Notes under the pieces: generated by a model
What the model saw: the letters and a program-made list of their open reading frames with translations, nothing else
Database searches by the model: none
Told to the model about the DNA's origin: nothing
Source of the DNA: Mycolicibacillus trivialis
GTDB taxonomy: Bacteria > Actinomycetota > Actinomycetes > Mycobacteriales > Mycobacteriaceae
DNA length: 64,000 nucleotides
Assembly (NCBI RefSeq): GCF_002102395.1
Contig: NZ_LQPZ01000013.1
Coordinates: forward strand, 62,001-126,000
Direction: 5' to 3'
In this document: piece after piece, positions 14,988 to 23,532 of the stretch
Position numbering within the stretch: the stretch's first letter is position 1
Layout: each line of letters starts with the position of its first letter
Position numbers and translations under genes: made by a program

Positions 14988-16148
14988 GTGGCCGGTACAC
15001 CGCCGACAGAAGTACCCGGATGGCAGGCTGGCCCCATGGCCGGCACCATCTGCGACGTCCTGCCCGCGGCAGCGGCCCTGCTGGGCGCGCCGGATGCCAC
15101 CGACTCCCTCGGGCTCGTCAGCGCCTTCGGTGCGAAGCGGCGCGTCATGGTGTTGCTGGTCGACGGACTCGGCAGACACCTGCTCGACGATCTCGGCTCG
15201 GAGGCACCGCTGCTCGCCGCCGCGGCCGCTGGCGGCGCCGGCCGGCTGCAGACGCTGCGCTGCGCGTTCCCGTCGACCACGCCGACCAACCTGGTGTCGC
15301 TGGGCACCGGCGTCGCCCCCGGCCGACATGGCGTCCTCGGCTTCACCGTCAACGTGCCGGGCACCGACACGGTGCTCATCCACATTCTGTGGCACGACGA
15401 GCCGCCCCCGACCCGCTGGCAACCGATACCGACTTGGTTCGCTCGGCTCAACGCCGCGGGAATCCCGGCGCGCGCAGTGCTGCCGACCCCGTTCCTGACC
15501 TCGGGGCTCACGGTTGCCGCCTACGGCGGCGCGGAGTTGATCGATGCCGGCACCGGCGACTACGCCCAGGCGATGCTCGATGCGTTGGCCGGTGGTCGGG
15601 GTTTGGTGTACGGCTACGTCAGCGCGCTGGACACCGCCGCACACCGTTTCGGCATCGGCTCACCGCAGTGGCATGCGGCCGCCGGCTACGTCGACGCCGT
15701 CGTCACCGGCCTGGTCGACGGCCTGCCCGACGACACCGCGCTGCTGGTCACCGCCGACCACGGTGGCCTCAACATCGCCGAACCGGACCATGTCGACCTG
15801 GACGCCGACCCGGCGCTGCTCGACGGGGTTCGGGTGATCGCCGGTGAGCCCAGAGTCCGCTACCTGCACACCGCACCGGGTGCGGCCGAGGACGTGCGCG
15901 CGGTTTGGGCGGAGCGACTGGCCGGGCGCGCAGAAGTGCAGACCCGTGCGGAGGCGATCGACACGGGCCTGTTCGGGCCGGTACGCGACGAGGTCCGCGA
16001 GCGGATCGGCGATGTCGTCATCACCTGTACCGGCGCGACCGCGGTCATGGCCAGCGCGCACGAGCCACCGCAGATCTCGCAGATGATCGGTTTCCACGGC
16101 GCGAAAACCGACGTGGAAATGATGATTCCGCTGATCTGTTTCGCCTAG
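14988..16148 (+). CDS. Alkaline phosphatase superfamily phosphodiesterase / nucleotide pyrophosphatase
   Basis: This 386-residue enzyme belongs to the type I phosphodiesterase/nucleotide pyrophosphatase branch. Metal-site motifs are in order: VLLVDGLGRH (first Asp), FPSTTPTNLVSLGTG (Thr nucleophile), SALDTAAHRFG (Asp and His) and LLVTADHGG (Asp-His), with a His near the C-terminus (SAHEPPQIS or FHGAKTD). No signal peptide is visible, so it is probably cytoplasmic. GTG 14988 and ATG 15036 are both possible starts; neither has a strong ribosome-binding site, and the family homology begins at ICDVLPAAAALLG. It is divergent from the PknH-type gene. The substrate is unknown. Confidence 0.85.
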   Translation: MAGTPPTEVPGWQAGPMAGTICDVLPAAAALLGAPDATDSLGLVSAFGAKRRVMVLLVDGLGRHLLDDLGSEAPLLAAAAAGGAGRLQTLRCAFPSTTPTNLVSLGTGVAPGRHGVLGFTVNVPGTDTVLIHILWHDEPPPTRWQPIPTWFARLNAAGIPARAVLPTPFLTSGLTVAAYGGAELIDAGTGDYAQAMLDALAGGRGLVYGYVSALDTAAHRFGIGSPQWHAAAGYVDAVVTGLVDGLPDDTALLVTADHGGLNIAEPDHVDLDADPALLDGVRVIAGEPRVRYLHTAPGAAEDVRAVWAERLAGRAEVQTRAEAIDTGLFGPVRDEVRERIGDVVITCTGATAVMASAHEPPQISQMIGFHGAKTDVEMMIPLICFA

Positions 16149-16180
16149 TACGCCTCCGCGGCAGGCACCTCGAAGCGCCC

Positions 16181-16186
16181 TACAAT
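16181..16186 (+). promoter_or_regulatory. Leaderless -10 (TACAAT)
   Basis: TACAAT lies exactly 6 bases before the ATG at 16193, the spacing that makes the start codon the likely first transcribed base. Confidence 0.6.
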
Positions 16187-16192
16187 CGCCGC

Positions 16193-17218
16193 ATGGCGCG
16201 TGCCTTCCAAGCCCTGTTGGTCGCCCTCGGAGTGGTCCTCGCCGGGTGTCAGTTGCCCGGCGGCTCGCCCGGTGCGCCCGGGCTGGCGCGGTCGATCCTC
16301 GCCTACACCGCCGGTCACGAATTCGGGTTGGTGCACAACGCCTCGGTGGCGAGCCGTACCGACGGTGACTTCACCCGCGCCCGCGCACAGTTCACTGCCG
16401 ACGGACGGTATGCGTTCGCGGTGGAAGCCGGCCGGCACCTGGTGGTCATCGACAGCCATAACGGGGAGGTGCACGCCTTTCCGATCTCATCGCACCACCC
16501 GGTCGCCGAGGACAACAGCGCGGTGGTCTGGTTCGAAGCTCCGGATCGGCTGATGCGCCTGGATCTGGCGGCCGATCACCCCGAGCCCGGACTGCACCGG
16601 GAGATCCGCCTCCCCGACGGGCCTTCGTCGCCGACCGAGGGGCGAGACACCGAAACACAGGTACTCGGTGTGGGTGCCGGCGGAGTGCTGATCGCGCGCA
16701 ATGAATGTCCTTGCGACGGTGGTGATCACGAACACCTGTACCTGATCGGCAACGACCGGGTGATCCAAGACCTCGGCGTTCCCGCAGTCGGTGCGGTAAG
16801 TGCACCGCAGCTCAGCGCCGACGACGGCCGACTCGCCTACGCCGCGAACGCTTCGTCGGGTTCCGGCTGCGGGTCGAGCACGGTGGTGCAGGTCGACTTG
16901 GTCAGCGCCATCGTCAGCACGTCGGCGATCGGCGGTGGCTGCGCCCCGATCGACCACCTCTGGTGGGGTGAGGTCGGATCGTTGTTCGCCGCGGCCGATG
17001 ACGACGGCATCAACAGCGTGTGGAAGTACGGCATGACCGGTTGGGCCCGGGTCGAACCCGGACCGCTGCTGGAGAAGCGCCCGCTGCGCACGGGCGGGAC
17101 CGCGGTGCTGGTGCCTGCGGCCGACTCGGCGAAGACCGGGATCCTGGCCATCGAGACAGACGGGCAGCGCACCGAGTTGGCGAAAGACGTCACGACGATC
17201 GCGATCCAGCCGGCTTGA
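16193..17218 (+). CDS. Lipoprotein with beta-propeller-like repeats
   Basis: The 341-residue protein starts with a signal peptide and lipobox (VVLAGC), so it is anchored outside the plasma membrane. The rest contains blades of the YVTN/TolB type: FTADGRYAFAVEAGRHLVVID, LSADDGRLAYAANASSGSG, and LFAAADDDGINSVWKYG. Cysteines in ECPCDGG and SGCGSS...GGGCAP may pair. No catalytic motif is visible; a binding or scaffold role is likely. It appears to be transcribed alone from a leaderless promoter and ends at a strong hairpin shared with the convergent haemophore-like gene. Confidence 0.75.
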   Translation: MARAFQALLVALGVVLAGCQLPGGSPGAPGLARSILAYTAGHEFGLVHNASVASRTDGDFTRARAQFTADGRYAFAVEAGRHLVVIDSHNGEVHAFPISSHHPVAEDNSAVVWFEAPDRLMRLDLAADHPEPGLHREIRLPDGPSSPTEGRDTETQVLGVGAGGVLIARNECPCDGGDHEHLYLIGNDRVIQDLGVPAVGAVSAPQLSADDGRLAYAANASSGSGCGSSTVVQVDLVSAIVSTSAIGGGCAPIDHLWWGEVGSLFAAADDDGINSVWKYGMTGWARVEPGPLLEKRPLRTGGTAVLVPAADSAKTGILAIETDGQRTELAKDVTTIAIQPA

Positions 17219-17225
17219 CCGACGA

Positions 17226-17258
17226 CCGGCCCCGCCCGTGCTGCACGGACGGGGCCGG
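17226..17258. terminator. Bidirectional hairpin terminator
   Basis: CCGGCCCCGCCCGTGC and GCACGGACGGGGCCGG form a 16-bp stem with one G-T pair, sitting 8 bases after one stop codon and 13 bases before the convergent one. There is no U-tract, which is usual for mycobacteria. Confidence 0.7.
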
Positions 17259-17270
17259 AGGCCGAGCCGG

Positions 17271-17657
17271 TCAGCCGGCCATGAACTCGTCGTACGCCGA
17301 GGCCAGCGGTCCGGACAACACGGGCGTGTTGCATTGACGCTGGGTCTCGCCGATCGGCGCCAGGATGTTACGCAGCTCGAAATACTCCTGCGGGTTCGCG
17401 GTGAAGTAACTGCGCACGTTGGCCGCCGCCTCCGGCCGTGGCTGGCTGATCGCCGACGACACGACGGCATTGGCCCCCGGATGGGAGGCGAGATAGGCCT
17501 GCGCCGCGCTCGTGGATGAGTTGACCGTGTTCTGCACGCCCTGCGGACTGCAGTCCGGCGCGGCCAGCGCACTCGGTGCGACCACCGCGGCCCCGGCTGC
17601 GAGCAGCCCGGCCAGTCCGGCGCCCGCGGCGAAACGCCGCATTCGGTGAACGACCAT
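17271..17657 (-). CDS. Secreted haemophore-related protein
   Basis: The 128-residue product has a signal peptide (MRRFAAGAGLAGLLAAGAAV...PSALA) and a mature helical domain of about 90 residues: APDCSPQGVQNTVNSSTSAAQAYLASHPGANAV, then ANPQEYFELRNILAPIGETQRQCN. This is the pattern of the mycobacterial haemophore-related family (Rv0203-like), with two cysteines that likely pair and the typical 'YL..HP' and 'YF' spacing. The family binds haem and passes it to MmpL transporters; haem binding here is inferred. ATG 17657 has AAGGGGG about 10 bases upstream. Confidence 0.75.
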   Translation of the reverse strand: MVVHRMRRFAAGAGLAGLLAAGAAVVAPSALAAPDCSPQGVQNTVNSSTSAAQAYLASHPGANAVVSSAISQPRPEAAANVRSYFTANPQEYFELRNILAPIGETQRQCNTPVLSGPLASAYDEFMAG

Positions 17658-17964
17658 GGTTGTGTACCCCCTTGACAATGTGGTGTTTCCCCCGCCGCAA
17701 TCCAAAGTACGGCGACATTTCCCGCGGGCAACCGCCCGACAGCGCCGGCCGATGAGAACGAAAACCGTTGTCGCAACAAAAAAGTGAGGCACGTCGCAGA
17801 AAGCGCCGCTGAAATGTCGAAATCCGGCCGGAAACCCTGAGGTTTCTTACCTGCGGACCCGATCTCTCAGAGAAACGCTACTTTACGTTGTAATCATATT
17901 GAGACCTATGCTCGGTCACGGACGCCTCAACCACCTCACCGGTCACGGCCGGTTCAGCCGATGG
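17658..17964. other. 307-base upstream region of the haemophore-like gene
   Basis: This gap is AT-richer than its surroundings and presumably holds the minus-strand promoter of the haemophore-like gene. I see no IdeR-type iron box and no convincing ORF or hairpin. The part at 17880-17964 ends against the 3' end of the hydrolase gene. Confidence 0.5.
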
Positions 17965-18702
17965 TCAGTCCAAACCCGCCCGCGCCGCGGCCACGGCCTC
18001 GCGGATCGGCCCCTCCCACAGAGCGCCGTGTCCGGGAGCCAACAGGGTGGTGTCGAGCAACTCCAGCGCCGCGAGGCTGCGCACCCCCTGCTCGTGGTCA
18101 TGGGAGAACAGCGCGGGCAACAGCTGCGGTCCGCTTCGCGGCAGCAGCGGATGGCCGGTCACCAACGCGTCACCGCTGACCAGCACCCCGTCCACCACAT
18201 ACGAGCAGTGCCCGCCGGTGTGCCCGGGGGAGGGCACGGCCAGCGGGGCGCCGGGCAACTCAGCGGCGGTCTGCGGGGTGAGAGCCTGCACCGACGGGAT
18301 GCCGGCGCCGCTGAGGCCGCCGGCGCGAACCAGATGAAGACTCCACAGCGCCCACCGGGGCTGCCACAGCCGCATCGCCACGTCCAGTGGCGAGGCCTGC
18401 TCCAGATACTCCCGCCGGGCGTGGCCGACCTCGTCGTAATGGCAGTAGACCGGCGTGCGGTACTCCTCGGTGAACCAGATCGCCGAGCCGAGGTGATCGA
18501 TGTGCGCGTGGGTGAGCAGGATCGCGCGCACATCGGCGGGCGCGAACCCGGCGTCGCGTAGCGAGGCGACGACCGCGTCGCGGTCCCCCGGGTAGCCGGC
18601 GTCGATCAGCATGACCCCGGAGTGGTCCGCGACCAGCGCCCAGTTGACCATCTCACCGTGGGCCAAGTACACCGTCTCGGTGACCTGAATCAGCCGCGCC
18701 AT
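17965..18702 (-). CDS. Metallo-beta-lactamase fold hydrolase (Rv0406c-like)
   Basis: The 245-residue protein is a metallo-beta-lactamase fold hydrolase. The zinc motif THAHIDHLG (HxHxDH) is intact, followed by the His of PSPGHTGGHCSYVV, the bridging Asp of VSGDALVTGH and the final His in LAPGHG. It has no signal peptide. Beta-lactamase activity is not implied; most of this fold cleave thioesters, lactones or phosphodiesters. It is divergent from fgd1 with only 35 bases between the start codons, the same order as in M. tuberculosis. The start at MARLIQVTETVYL is supported by a TAGACT hexamer 7 bases upstream. Confidence 0.88.
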   Translation of the reverse strand: MARLIQVTETVYLAHGEMVNWALVADHSGVMLIDAGYPGDRDAVVASLRDAGFAPADVRAILLTHAHIDHLGSAIWFTEEYRTPVYCHYDEVGHARREYLEQASPLDVAMRLWQPRWALWSLHLVRAGGLSGAGIPSVQALTPQTAAELPGAPLAVPSPGHTGGHCSYVVDGVLVSGDALVTGHPLLPRSGPQLLPALFSHDHEQGVRSLAALELLDTTLLAPGHGALWEGPIREAVAAARAGLD

Positions 18703-18709
18703 ATCGGAG

Positions 18710-18715
18710 AGTCTA
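18710..18715 (-). promoter_or_regulatory. Leaderless -10 (TAGACT)
   Basis: TAGACT on the minus strand lies 7 bases before the ATG at 18702. The whole divergent promoter region with fgd1 is only 35 bases. Confidence 0.5.
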
Positions 18716-18737
18716 GGCACGGGGTAGAAATAGACAC

Positions 18738-19748
18738 GTGGCTGAGTTGAGACTGGGATACAAGGCGTCGGCCGAGCAGTTCGGGCCCCGAGAACTCGTC
18801 GAGTTGGGGGTGGCCGCCGAAGAGCACGGCATGGACAGCGCCACCGTCAGCGACCACTTCCAGCCCTGGCGCCACGAGGGCGGACACGCGCCGTTCTCGC
18901 TGGCCTGGCTGGCCGCGGTCGGCGAACGCACCAAGCGTCTGACCATGGGGACCTCGGTGCTCACCCCGACCTTCCGGTACAACCCGGCGGTGATCGCCCA
19001 GGCGTTCGCCACCCTCGCCTGCCTCTACCCCGACCGGGTCTTCCTCGGGGTCGGCACCGGCGAGGCCCTCAACGAGATCGCCACCGGGTTCACCGGCGAG
19101 TGGCCGGCGTTCAAGGAGCGGTTCGCCCGGCTGCGCGAGTCGGTGCGGCTGATGCGGGAGCTCTGGCTCGGTGACCGGGTCGACTTCGACGGCGACTACT
19201 ACCACACCGAAGGCGCCTCCATCTACGACGTCCCCGAGGGCGGGGTGCCGGTCTACATCGCCGCCGGCGGGCCGGTCGTGGCCAAGTACGCCGGCCGTGC
19301 CGGCGACGGATTCATCTGCACATCGGGCAAGGGCGAAGAGCTCTACAAGGACAAACTCCTGCCCGCGGTGGCCGAGGGGGCGGCGGCCGCCGAGCGCGAC
19401 GCCGACGCCATCGACAAGATGATCGAGATCAAGATCTCCTACGACCCCGACCCGGAGCTGGCGCTGGAGAACACCCGGTTCTGGGCGCCGCTGTCGCTCA
19501 CCGCCGAGCAGAAGCACTCCATCGACGACCCGATCGAGATGGAGAAGGCCGCCGACGCCCTGCCCATCGAGCAGGTCGCAAAACGCTGGATCGTCGCCTC
19601 CGACCCCGACGAGGCGGTCGAGAAGGTCGCCGACTACCTCGGCTACGGACTGAACCACCTGGTCTTCCACGCGCCGGGCCACGACCAGCTGCGGTTCCTG
19701 CGACTGTTCCAGACCGACCTGGCGCCGCGGCTGCGCCGACTGGGCTGA
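18738..19748 (+). CDS. fgd1: F420-dependent glucose-6-phosphate dehydrogenase
   Basis: FGD1 oxidises glucose 6-phosphate and reduces coenzyme F420, supplying F420H2 for redox defence and activation of nitroimidazole prodrugs. The 336-residue protein has the same length as the M. tuberculosis enzyme and the same start ([14 protein letters not shown]). The active-site residues Asp39-His40 and Trp44 are seen in VSDHFQPW, and the Glu of [10 protein letters not shown] and [12 protein letters not shown] are kept. It folds as a luciferase-like TIM barrel and acts in the cytoplasm. GTG is the start. Pta follows 2 bases after the stop, so fgd1-pta-ackA look co-transcribed. Confidence 0.97.
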   Translation: MAELRLGYKASAEQFGPRELVELGVAAEEHGMDSATVSDHFQPWRHEGGHAPFSLAWLAAVGERTKRLTMGTSVLTPTFRYNPAVIAQAFATLACLYPDRVFLGVGTGEALNEIATGFTGEWPAFKERFARLRESVRLMRELWLGDRVDFDGDYYHTEGASIYDVPEGGVPVYIAAGGPVVAKYAGRAGDGFICTSGKGEELYKDKLLPAVAEGAAAAERDADAIDKMIEIKISYDPDPELALENTRFWAPLSLTAEQKHSIDDPIEMEKAADALPIEQVAKRWIVASDPDEAVEKVADYLGYGLNHLVFHAPGHDQLRFLRLFQTDLAPRLRRLG

Positions 19749-19750
19749 CC

Positions 19751-21844
19751 ATGACCGCGGGCGACGGCGCCACGCGCGCCATCTACGTCGCCGCCCCCGA
19801 AGGTGACACCGGCAAGTCCACCATCGCGCTGGGGCTGCTGCACCGGCTCACCGCGACCCTGCCGCGGGTGGGGGTGTTCCGCCCTATCACCCGCCTGGGC
19901 GAGGACCGCGACTACATCCTGGAGCTGCTGCTGGCGCACACCACCGCGGGCCTGGGCTACCAGCAGTGCGTCGGGGTGACCTACCGCCAATTGCATGAGA
20001 ACCCCGACGCCGCGATCGCCGACATCGTCGACCGCCACCACGCGATGGCCGCCGACTGCGACGCGGTGGTGATCGTCGGATCGGATTACACCGACGTCAC
20101 CAGCCCGGCGGAACTGAGCGTCAACGCGCGTATCGCGGTGAACCTCGGTGCGCCGGTGCTGCTTGCGGTGCGGGCCAAGAACCGCACCCCCGAACAGGTC
20201 ACCCAGGTGATCAGTGTGTGCCTGGCCGAACTGGGCAACCAGCACGCCCACACCGCCGCGGTCGTCGCCAACCGTTGTGAACCCGAGCAACTCGACGCCT
20301 TGGCCGCCGCGCTGGCCGAGACCACCGCCGATGACGGAGTGAAGAAGTATGTGTTGCCCGACGAGCCGCTGCTGTTCGCACCGACGGTCACCGAGATGCG
20401 CGCCGCGGTCGGCGGCGAGATGGTCTCCGGGGACACCGCACTGCTCGACCGCGAGGTGCTGGGCGTGACGGTGGCCGGGATGACCGCCGATCACGTGCTG
20501 GAGCGGCTGCGCGACGGCGCCGCGGTGATCACCCCGGGCGACCGCTCCGATGTGGTGCTGGCGGTGGCCAGTGCCCATGCCGCCGAGGGGTTCCCATCGC
20601 TGTCGTGCCTGATCCTCAACGGCGGCTTCGAACTGCATCCCTCGATCGCGAAACTCGTCGCCGGGCTCGGGCTGCGGCTGCCGATCATCGCCACCGACGC
20701 GGGTACCTTCGACACCGCCAGTGCGGCGGCGACCGCGCGAGGCCGGGTGACCGCGGCGTCGCAGCGCAAGATCGACACGGCGCTGGCGCTGATGGAAGAA
20801 CACGTCGACGTCACCGACCTGCTCGATCAGCTGTCCATCCCGATCCCGTCGGTGGTCACCCCGCAGATGTTCACCCACCAGTTGCAGGACCGGGCGCGCG
20901 CCGACCGCAAACGGATCGTGTTGCCCGAGGGCACCGATGACCGGGTGCTCAAAGCGGCCGGCCGACTGTTGCGTCGCGAGGTGGCCGACTTGACCATCCT
21001 CGGCGACGAGAACGAGATACGTTCGCGGGCCAGCGAACTCGGTGTCGACCTGGGCGATGCCCGGGTCATCGACCCGGCTACCAGTCCGCTGCGCGAGGAG
21101 TTCGCCACCCAGTACGCGCAGCTGCGCAAACACAAAGACATCTCCCCGGATTGGGCACTGGAGCTCATGGGCGATGTGTCCTACTTCGGCACCATGCTGG
21201 TCTACAACGGTCACGTCGACGGCATGGTCTCCGGTGCCGCCCACACCACCGCGCACACGGTGCGCCCGGCCTTCGAGATCATCCGCACGGCTCCGGACGT
21301 CTCGACCGTCTCCAGCATCTTTTTGATGCTGCTGGCCGATCGGGTGCTCGCCTACGGGGACTGCGCGATCGTGCCCGACCCGACCGCTGAGCAGTTGGCC
21401 GACATCGCGATCTCCTCGGCGCGCACCGCCGCACAGTTCGGCATCGACCCGCGGGTGGCGATGCTGTCGTATTCCACCGGCGACTCGGGGGCGGGTGCGG
21501 ACGTGGAGAAGGTGCGCATGGCCACCGCGCTGGTGCGCGAACGCAACCCGGAACTCCTGGTCGAAGGGCCGATCCAGTACGACGCGGCGGTCGACGCGGC
21601 GGTGGCCGCCGGGAAGATGCCCGATTCCCAGGTGGCGGGAAAGGCGACCGTGCTGATCTTCCCCGACCTCAACACCGGCAACAACACCTACAAGGCGGTG
21701 CAGCGTTCCGCCGGCGCGATCGCCGTCGGCCCGGTATTGCAGGGGTTGAACAAACCGGTGAACGACCTGTCCCGGGGCGCGCTGATCGAGGACATCGTCA
21801 ACACGGTGGCGATCACGGCCGTGCAGGCTCAGGAGGCGCAGTGA
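19751..21844 (+). CDS. pta: Phosphate acetyltransferase
   Basis: Pta interconverts acetyl-CoA and acetyl phosphate. The 697-residue long form has an N-terminal P-loop/BioD-like domain (PEGDTGKST, residues 16-24), a DRTGG-type regulatory domain in the middle and a C-terminal catalytic PTA domain from about residue 375 ([61 protein letters not shown]). It starts 2 bases after fgd1 and its stop overlaps the ackA start, so acetate activation and F420 reduction are likely co-expressed. Confidence 0.97.
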   Translation: MTAGDGATRAIYVAAPEGDTGKSTIALGLLHRLTATLPRVGVFRPITRLGEDRDYILELLLAHTTAGLGYQQCVGVTYRQLHENPDAAIADIVDRHHAMAADCDAVVIVGSDYTDVTSPAELSVNARIAVNLGAPVLLAVRAKNRTPEQVTQVISVCLAELGNQHAHTAAVVANRCEPEQLDALAAALAETTADDGVKKYVLPDEPLLFAPTVTEMRAAVGGEMVSGDTALLDREVLGVTVAGMTADHVLERLRDGAAVITPGDRSDVVLAVASAHAAEGFPSLSCLILNGGFELHPSIAKLVAGLGLRLPIIATDAGTFDTASAAATARGRVTAASQRKIDTALALMEEHVDVTDLLDQLSIPIPSVVTPQMFTHQLQDRARADRKRIVLPEGTDDRVLKAAGRLLRREVADLTILGDENEIRSRASELGVDLGDARVIDPATSPLREEFATQYAQLRKHKDISPDWALELMGDVSYFGTMLVYNGHVDGMVSGAAHTTAHTVRPAFEIIRTAPDVSTVSSIFLMLLADRVLAYGDCAIVPDPTAEQLADIAISSARTAAQFGIDPRVAMLSYSTGDSGAGADVEKVRMATALVRERNPELLVEGPIQYDAAVDAAVAAGKMPDSQVAGKATVLIFPDLNTGNNTYKAVQRSAGAIAVGPVLQGLNKPVNDLSRGALIEDIVNTVAITAVQAQEAQ

Positions 21845-22980
21845 AGAGTACGGTCCTGGTGCTCAACTGCGGATCCTCGACACTGAAGTATGCGTTGGTG
21901 GAGCGGAGTTCGGGAGAGACCCGCGCCAAGGGGCTGGTTGAGCGCATCGGTGAGAGTGAAGTGCCCGACCATGAAGCGGCGCTGCGCACCGCCTTCGACC
22001 GGCTCGCCGACGACGGCGTCGACCTGCACGACGGCGCCCTGGTCGCCGTCGGCCACCGCGCGGTGCACGGCGGACGGAAATTCGTCGAACCGACGCTGGT
22101 CACCGACGAGCTGATCGAGACCATGCGCGAGCTGGAACCCCTGGCCCCACTGCACAACCCGCCCGGGGTGCTGGGCATGGAGGTCGCCCGCCGGCTGCTG
22201 CCGAAACTACCGCACGTGGCCGTGTTCGACACCGCCTTCTTCCACGACCTGCCCGTGGCGGCCGCCACGTACGCGATCGACGCCGAGATCGCGGAGAAAT
22301 GGCACATCCGCCGGTACGGGTTCCACGGGCAATCCCACGAGTACGTCTCGCAGCAGGCGGCCGCCTTCGTCGGCCGGCCGTACGACGCGGTGCGCCAGAT
22401 CGTGTTGCACCTGGGCAACGGGGCGTCGGCGTCGGCGATCGACGGCGGCCGCCCGGTGGACACCTCGATGGGGCTGACGCCGATGGAGGGGCTGGTGATG
22501 GGCACCCGCTCCGGGGACATCGACCCCGGCGTGCTGGGCTATCTGCACCGCACCGCGGGACTGTCGGTGGAGGAGATCGACACCCTGCTCAACCGTCGCT
22601 CGGGCATGTTGGGCGTGGGCGGTGCGGTCGACTTCCGCGAGATCCATTCCCGCATCGACTCCGGTGACGGGCACGCCGAGTTGGCCTATCGCATTTATCT
22701 GCATCGGTTACGCAAGTACATCGGTGCCTATTTGGCGGTGCTCGGTGGGGCCGATGTCATCAGCTTCACCGCAGGGGTGGGGGAGAACGATGCGCGTCTG
22801 CGCGCAGACGCGCTGAGCGGGTTGTCCGCGCTGGGGATCGAACTCGATGGGGAGTTGAACGTCTCGGACTCCCGGTACACCCGGCGCATCTCGACCGAAT
22901 CCTCGGCGGTGACCGTGCTGGTGGTGCCGACCGACGAGGAGTTGGCGATCGCGCGGGCGTGTGCGGCCGTGGTGGGGTAG
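21841..22980 (+). CDS. ackA: Acetate kinase
   Basis: Acetate kinase converts acetyl phosphate and ADP to acetate and ATP, or the reverse. The 379-residue protein carries the acetokinase signatures [14 protein letters not shown] near the N-terminus and [19 protein letters not shown], with [24 protein letters not shown] and [12 protein letters not shown] between. It belongs to the ASKHA fold. The GTG start overlaps the pta stop (GTGA). It ends 7 bases from the convergent ArsR gene; in M. tuberculosis pknG is next, so an accessory block starts here. Confidence 0.97.
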   Translation: MKSTVLVLNCGSSTLKYALVERSSGETRAKGLVERIGESEVPDHEAALRTAFDRLADDGVDLHDGALVAVGHRAVHGGRKFVEPTLVTDELIETMRELEPLAPLHNPPGVLGMEVARRLLPKLPHVAVFDTAFFHDLPVAAATYAIDAEIAEKWHIRRYGFHGQSHEYVSQQAAAFVGRPYDAVRQIVLHLGNGASASAIDGGRPVDTSMGLTPMEGLVMGTRSGDIDPGVLGYLHRTAGLSVEEIDTLLNRRSGMLGVGGAVDFREIHSRIDSGDGHAELAYRIYLHRLRKYIGAYLAVLGGADVISFTAGVGENDARLRADALSGLSALGIELDGELNVSDSRYTRRISTESSAVTVLVVPTDEELAIARACAAVVG

Positions 22981-22987
22981 GGCCGAC

Positions 22988-23374
22988 TCAACGCGCCGGC
23001 GGGTCCGGCGCCAGGCTGCCGTCGGGCGCGATGTGGGCGAAGATCTGCTGCAGGAGCGCGACGATGTGTGGGTCCTCGACGGTGTAGATGTGGTGACGTC
23101 CCTCACGACGGGCGCTGATCAAACCGGCCAGCCGCAGTTTCGTCAGGTGTTGACTCATGGTCGCGACCCCGAGACCGGCGCGGCCGGCAAGGGTTGTCAC
23201 GTCGTGCGGTCCCTGGGTGGCCAGCCAGAGCACGTGCAGCCGGGCGGGGCTGCTGAGCAGCGCGAACGTTTCCGCGGCCGAGGCGAGCTGCGGCGCGGTC
23301 GGCTCCTCACGCGGGCTTTCGGACGTCATGGTTTCGGTTGGCCGTTCTTCGGGTTTCGCTACGTCGACGTCCAT
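22988..23374 (-). CDS. ArsR/SmtB-family metal-type repressor
   Basis: This 128-residue winged-helix repressor has LLSSPARLHVLWLATQ, a recognition helix LGVATMSQHLTKLRLAGLI and the wing ARREGRHHIY. It has no cysteines, so it is not an arsenic or cadmium Cys-site sensor. The last helix reads D101-x-H103-x10-H114, which is the alpha5 zinc/cobalt/nickel site of SmtB, CzrA and NmtR, with Pro117-Asp118 where the fourth His/Glu ligand would be. It is divergent from a P-type ATPase, with a perfect 18-bp palindrome between them, so it probably represses that pump and releases on metal binding. The actual metal is unknown. Confidence 0.85.
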   Translation of the reverse strand: MDVDVAKPEERPTETMTSESPREEPTAPQLASAAETFALLSSPARLHVLWLATQGPHDVTTLAGRAGLGVATMSQHLTKLRLAGLISARREGRHHIYTVEDPHIVALLQQIFAHIAPDGSLAPDPPAR

Positions 23375-23418
23375 CTTGTCCTAGCGCCAAGGCCGGACTT
23401 CGCGCGACGTCATCATTA

Positions 23419-23436
23419 GATAGTTGCGCAACTATC
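23419..23436. promoter_or_regulatory. ArsR operator palindrome
   Basis: GATAGTTGCGCAACTATC is a perfect 18-bp palindrome between the divergent ArsR and ATPase genes. Its TTGCGCAA core and length fit ArsR-family sites. It lies 45 bases from the ArsR start codon and about 97 bases before the chosen ATPase start. Confidence 0.8.
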
Positions 23437-23532
23437 GAAATGTGCGCAGGATTGTGGTCGTCCGCACGCAGGGCCACGGCCATCGACCGGCTGGCCTTGC
23501 CACCGCCCGACCACACGATGGGGTGCTTGACC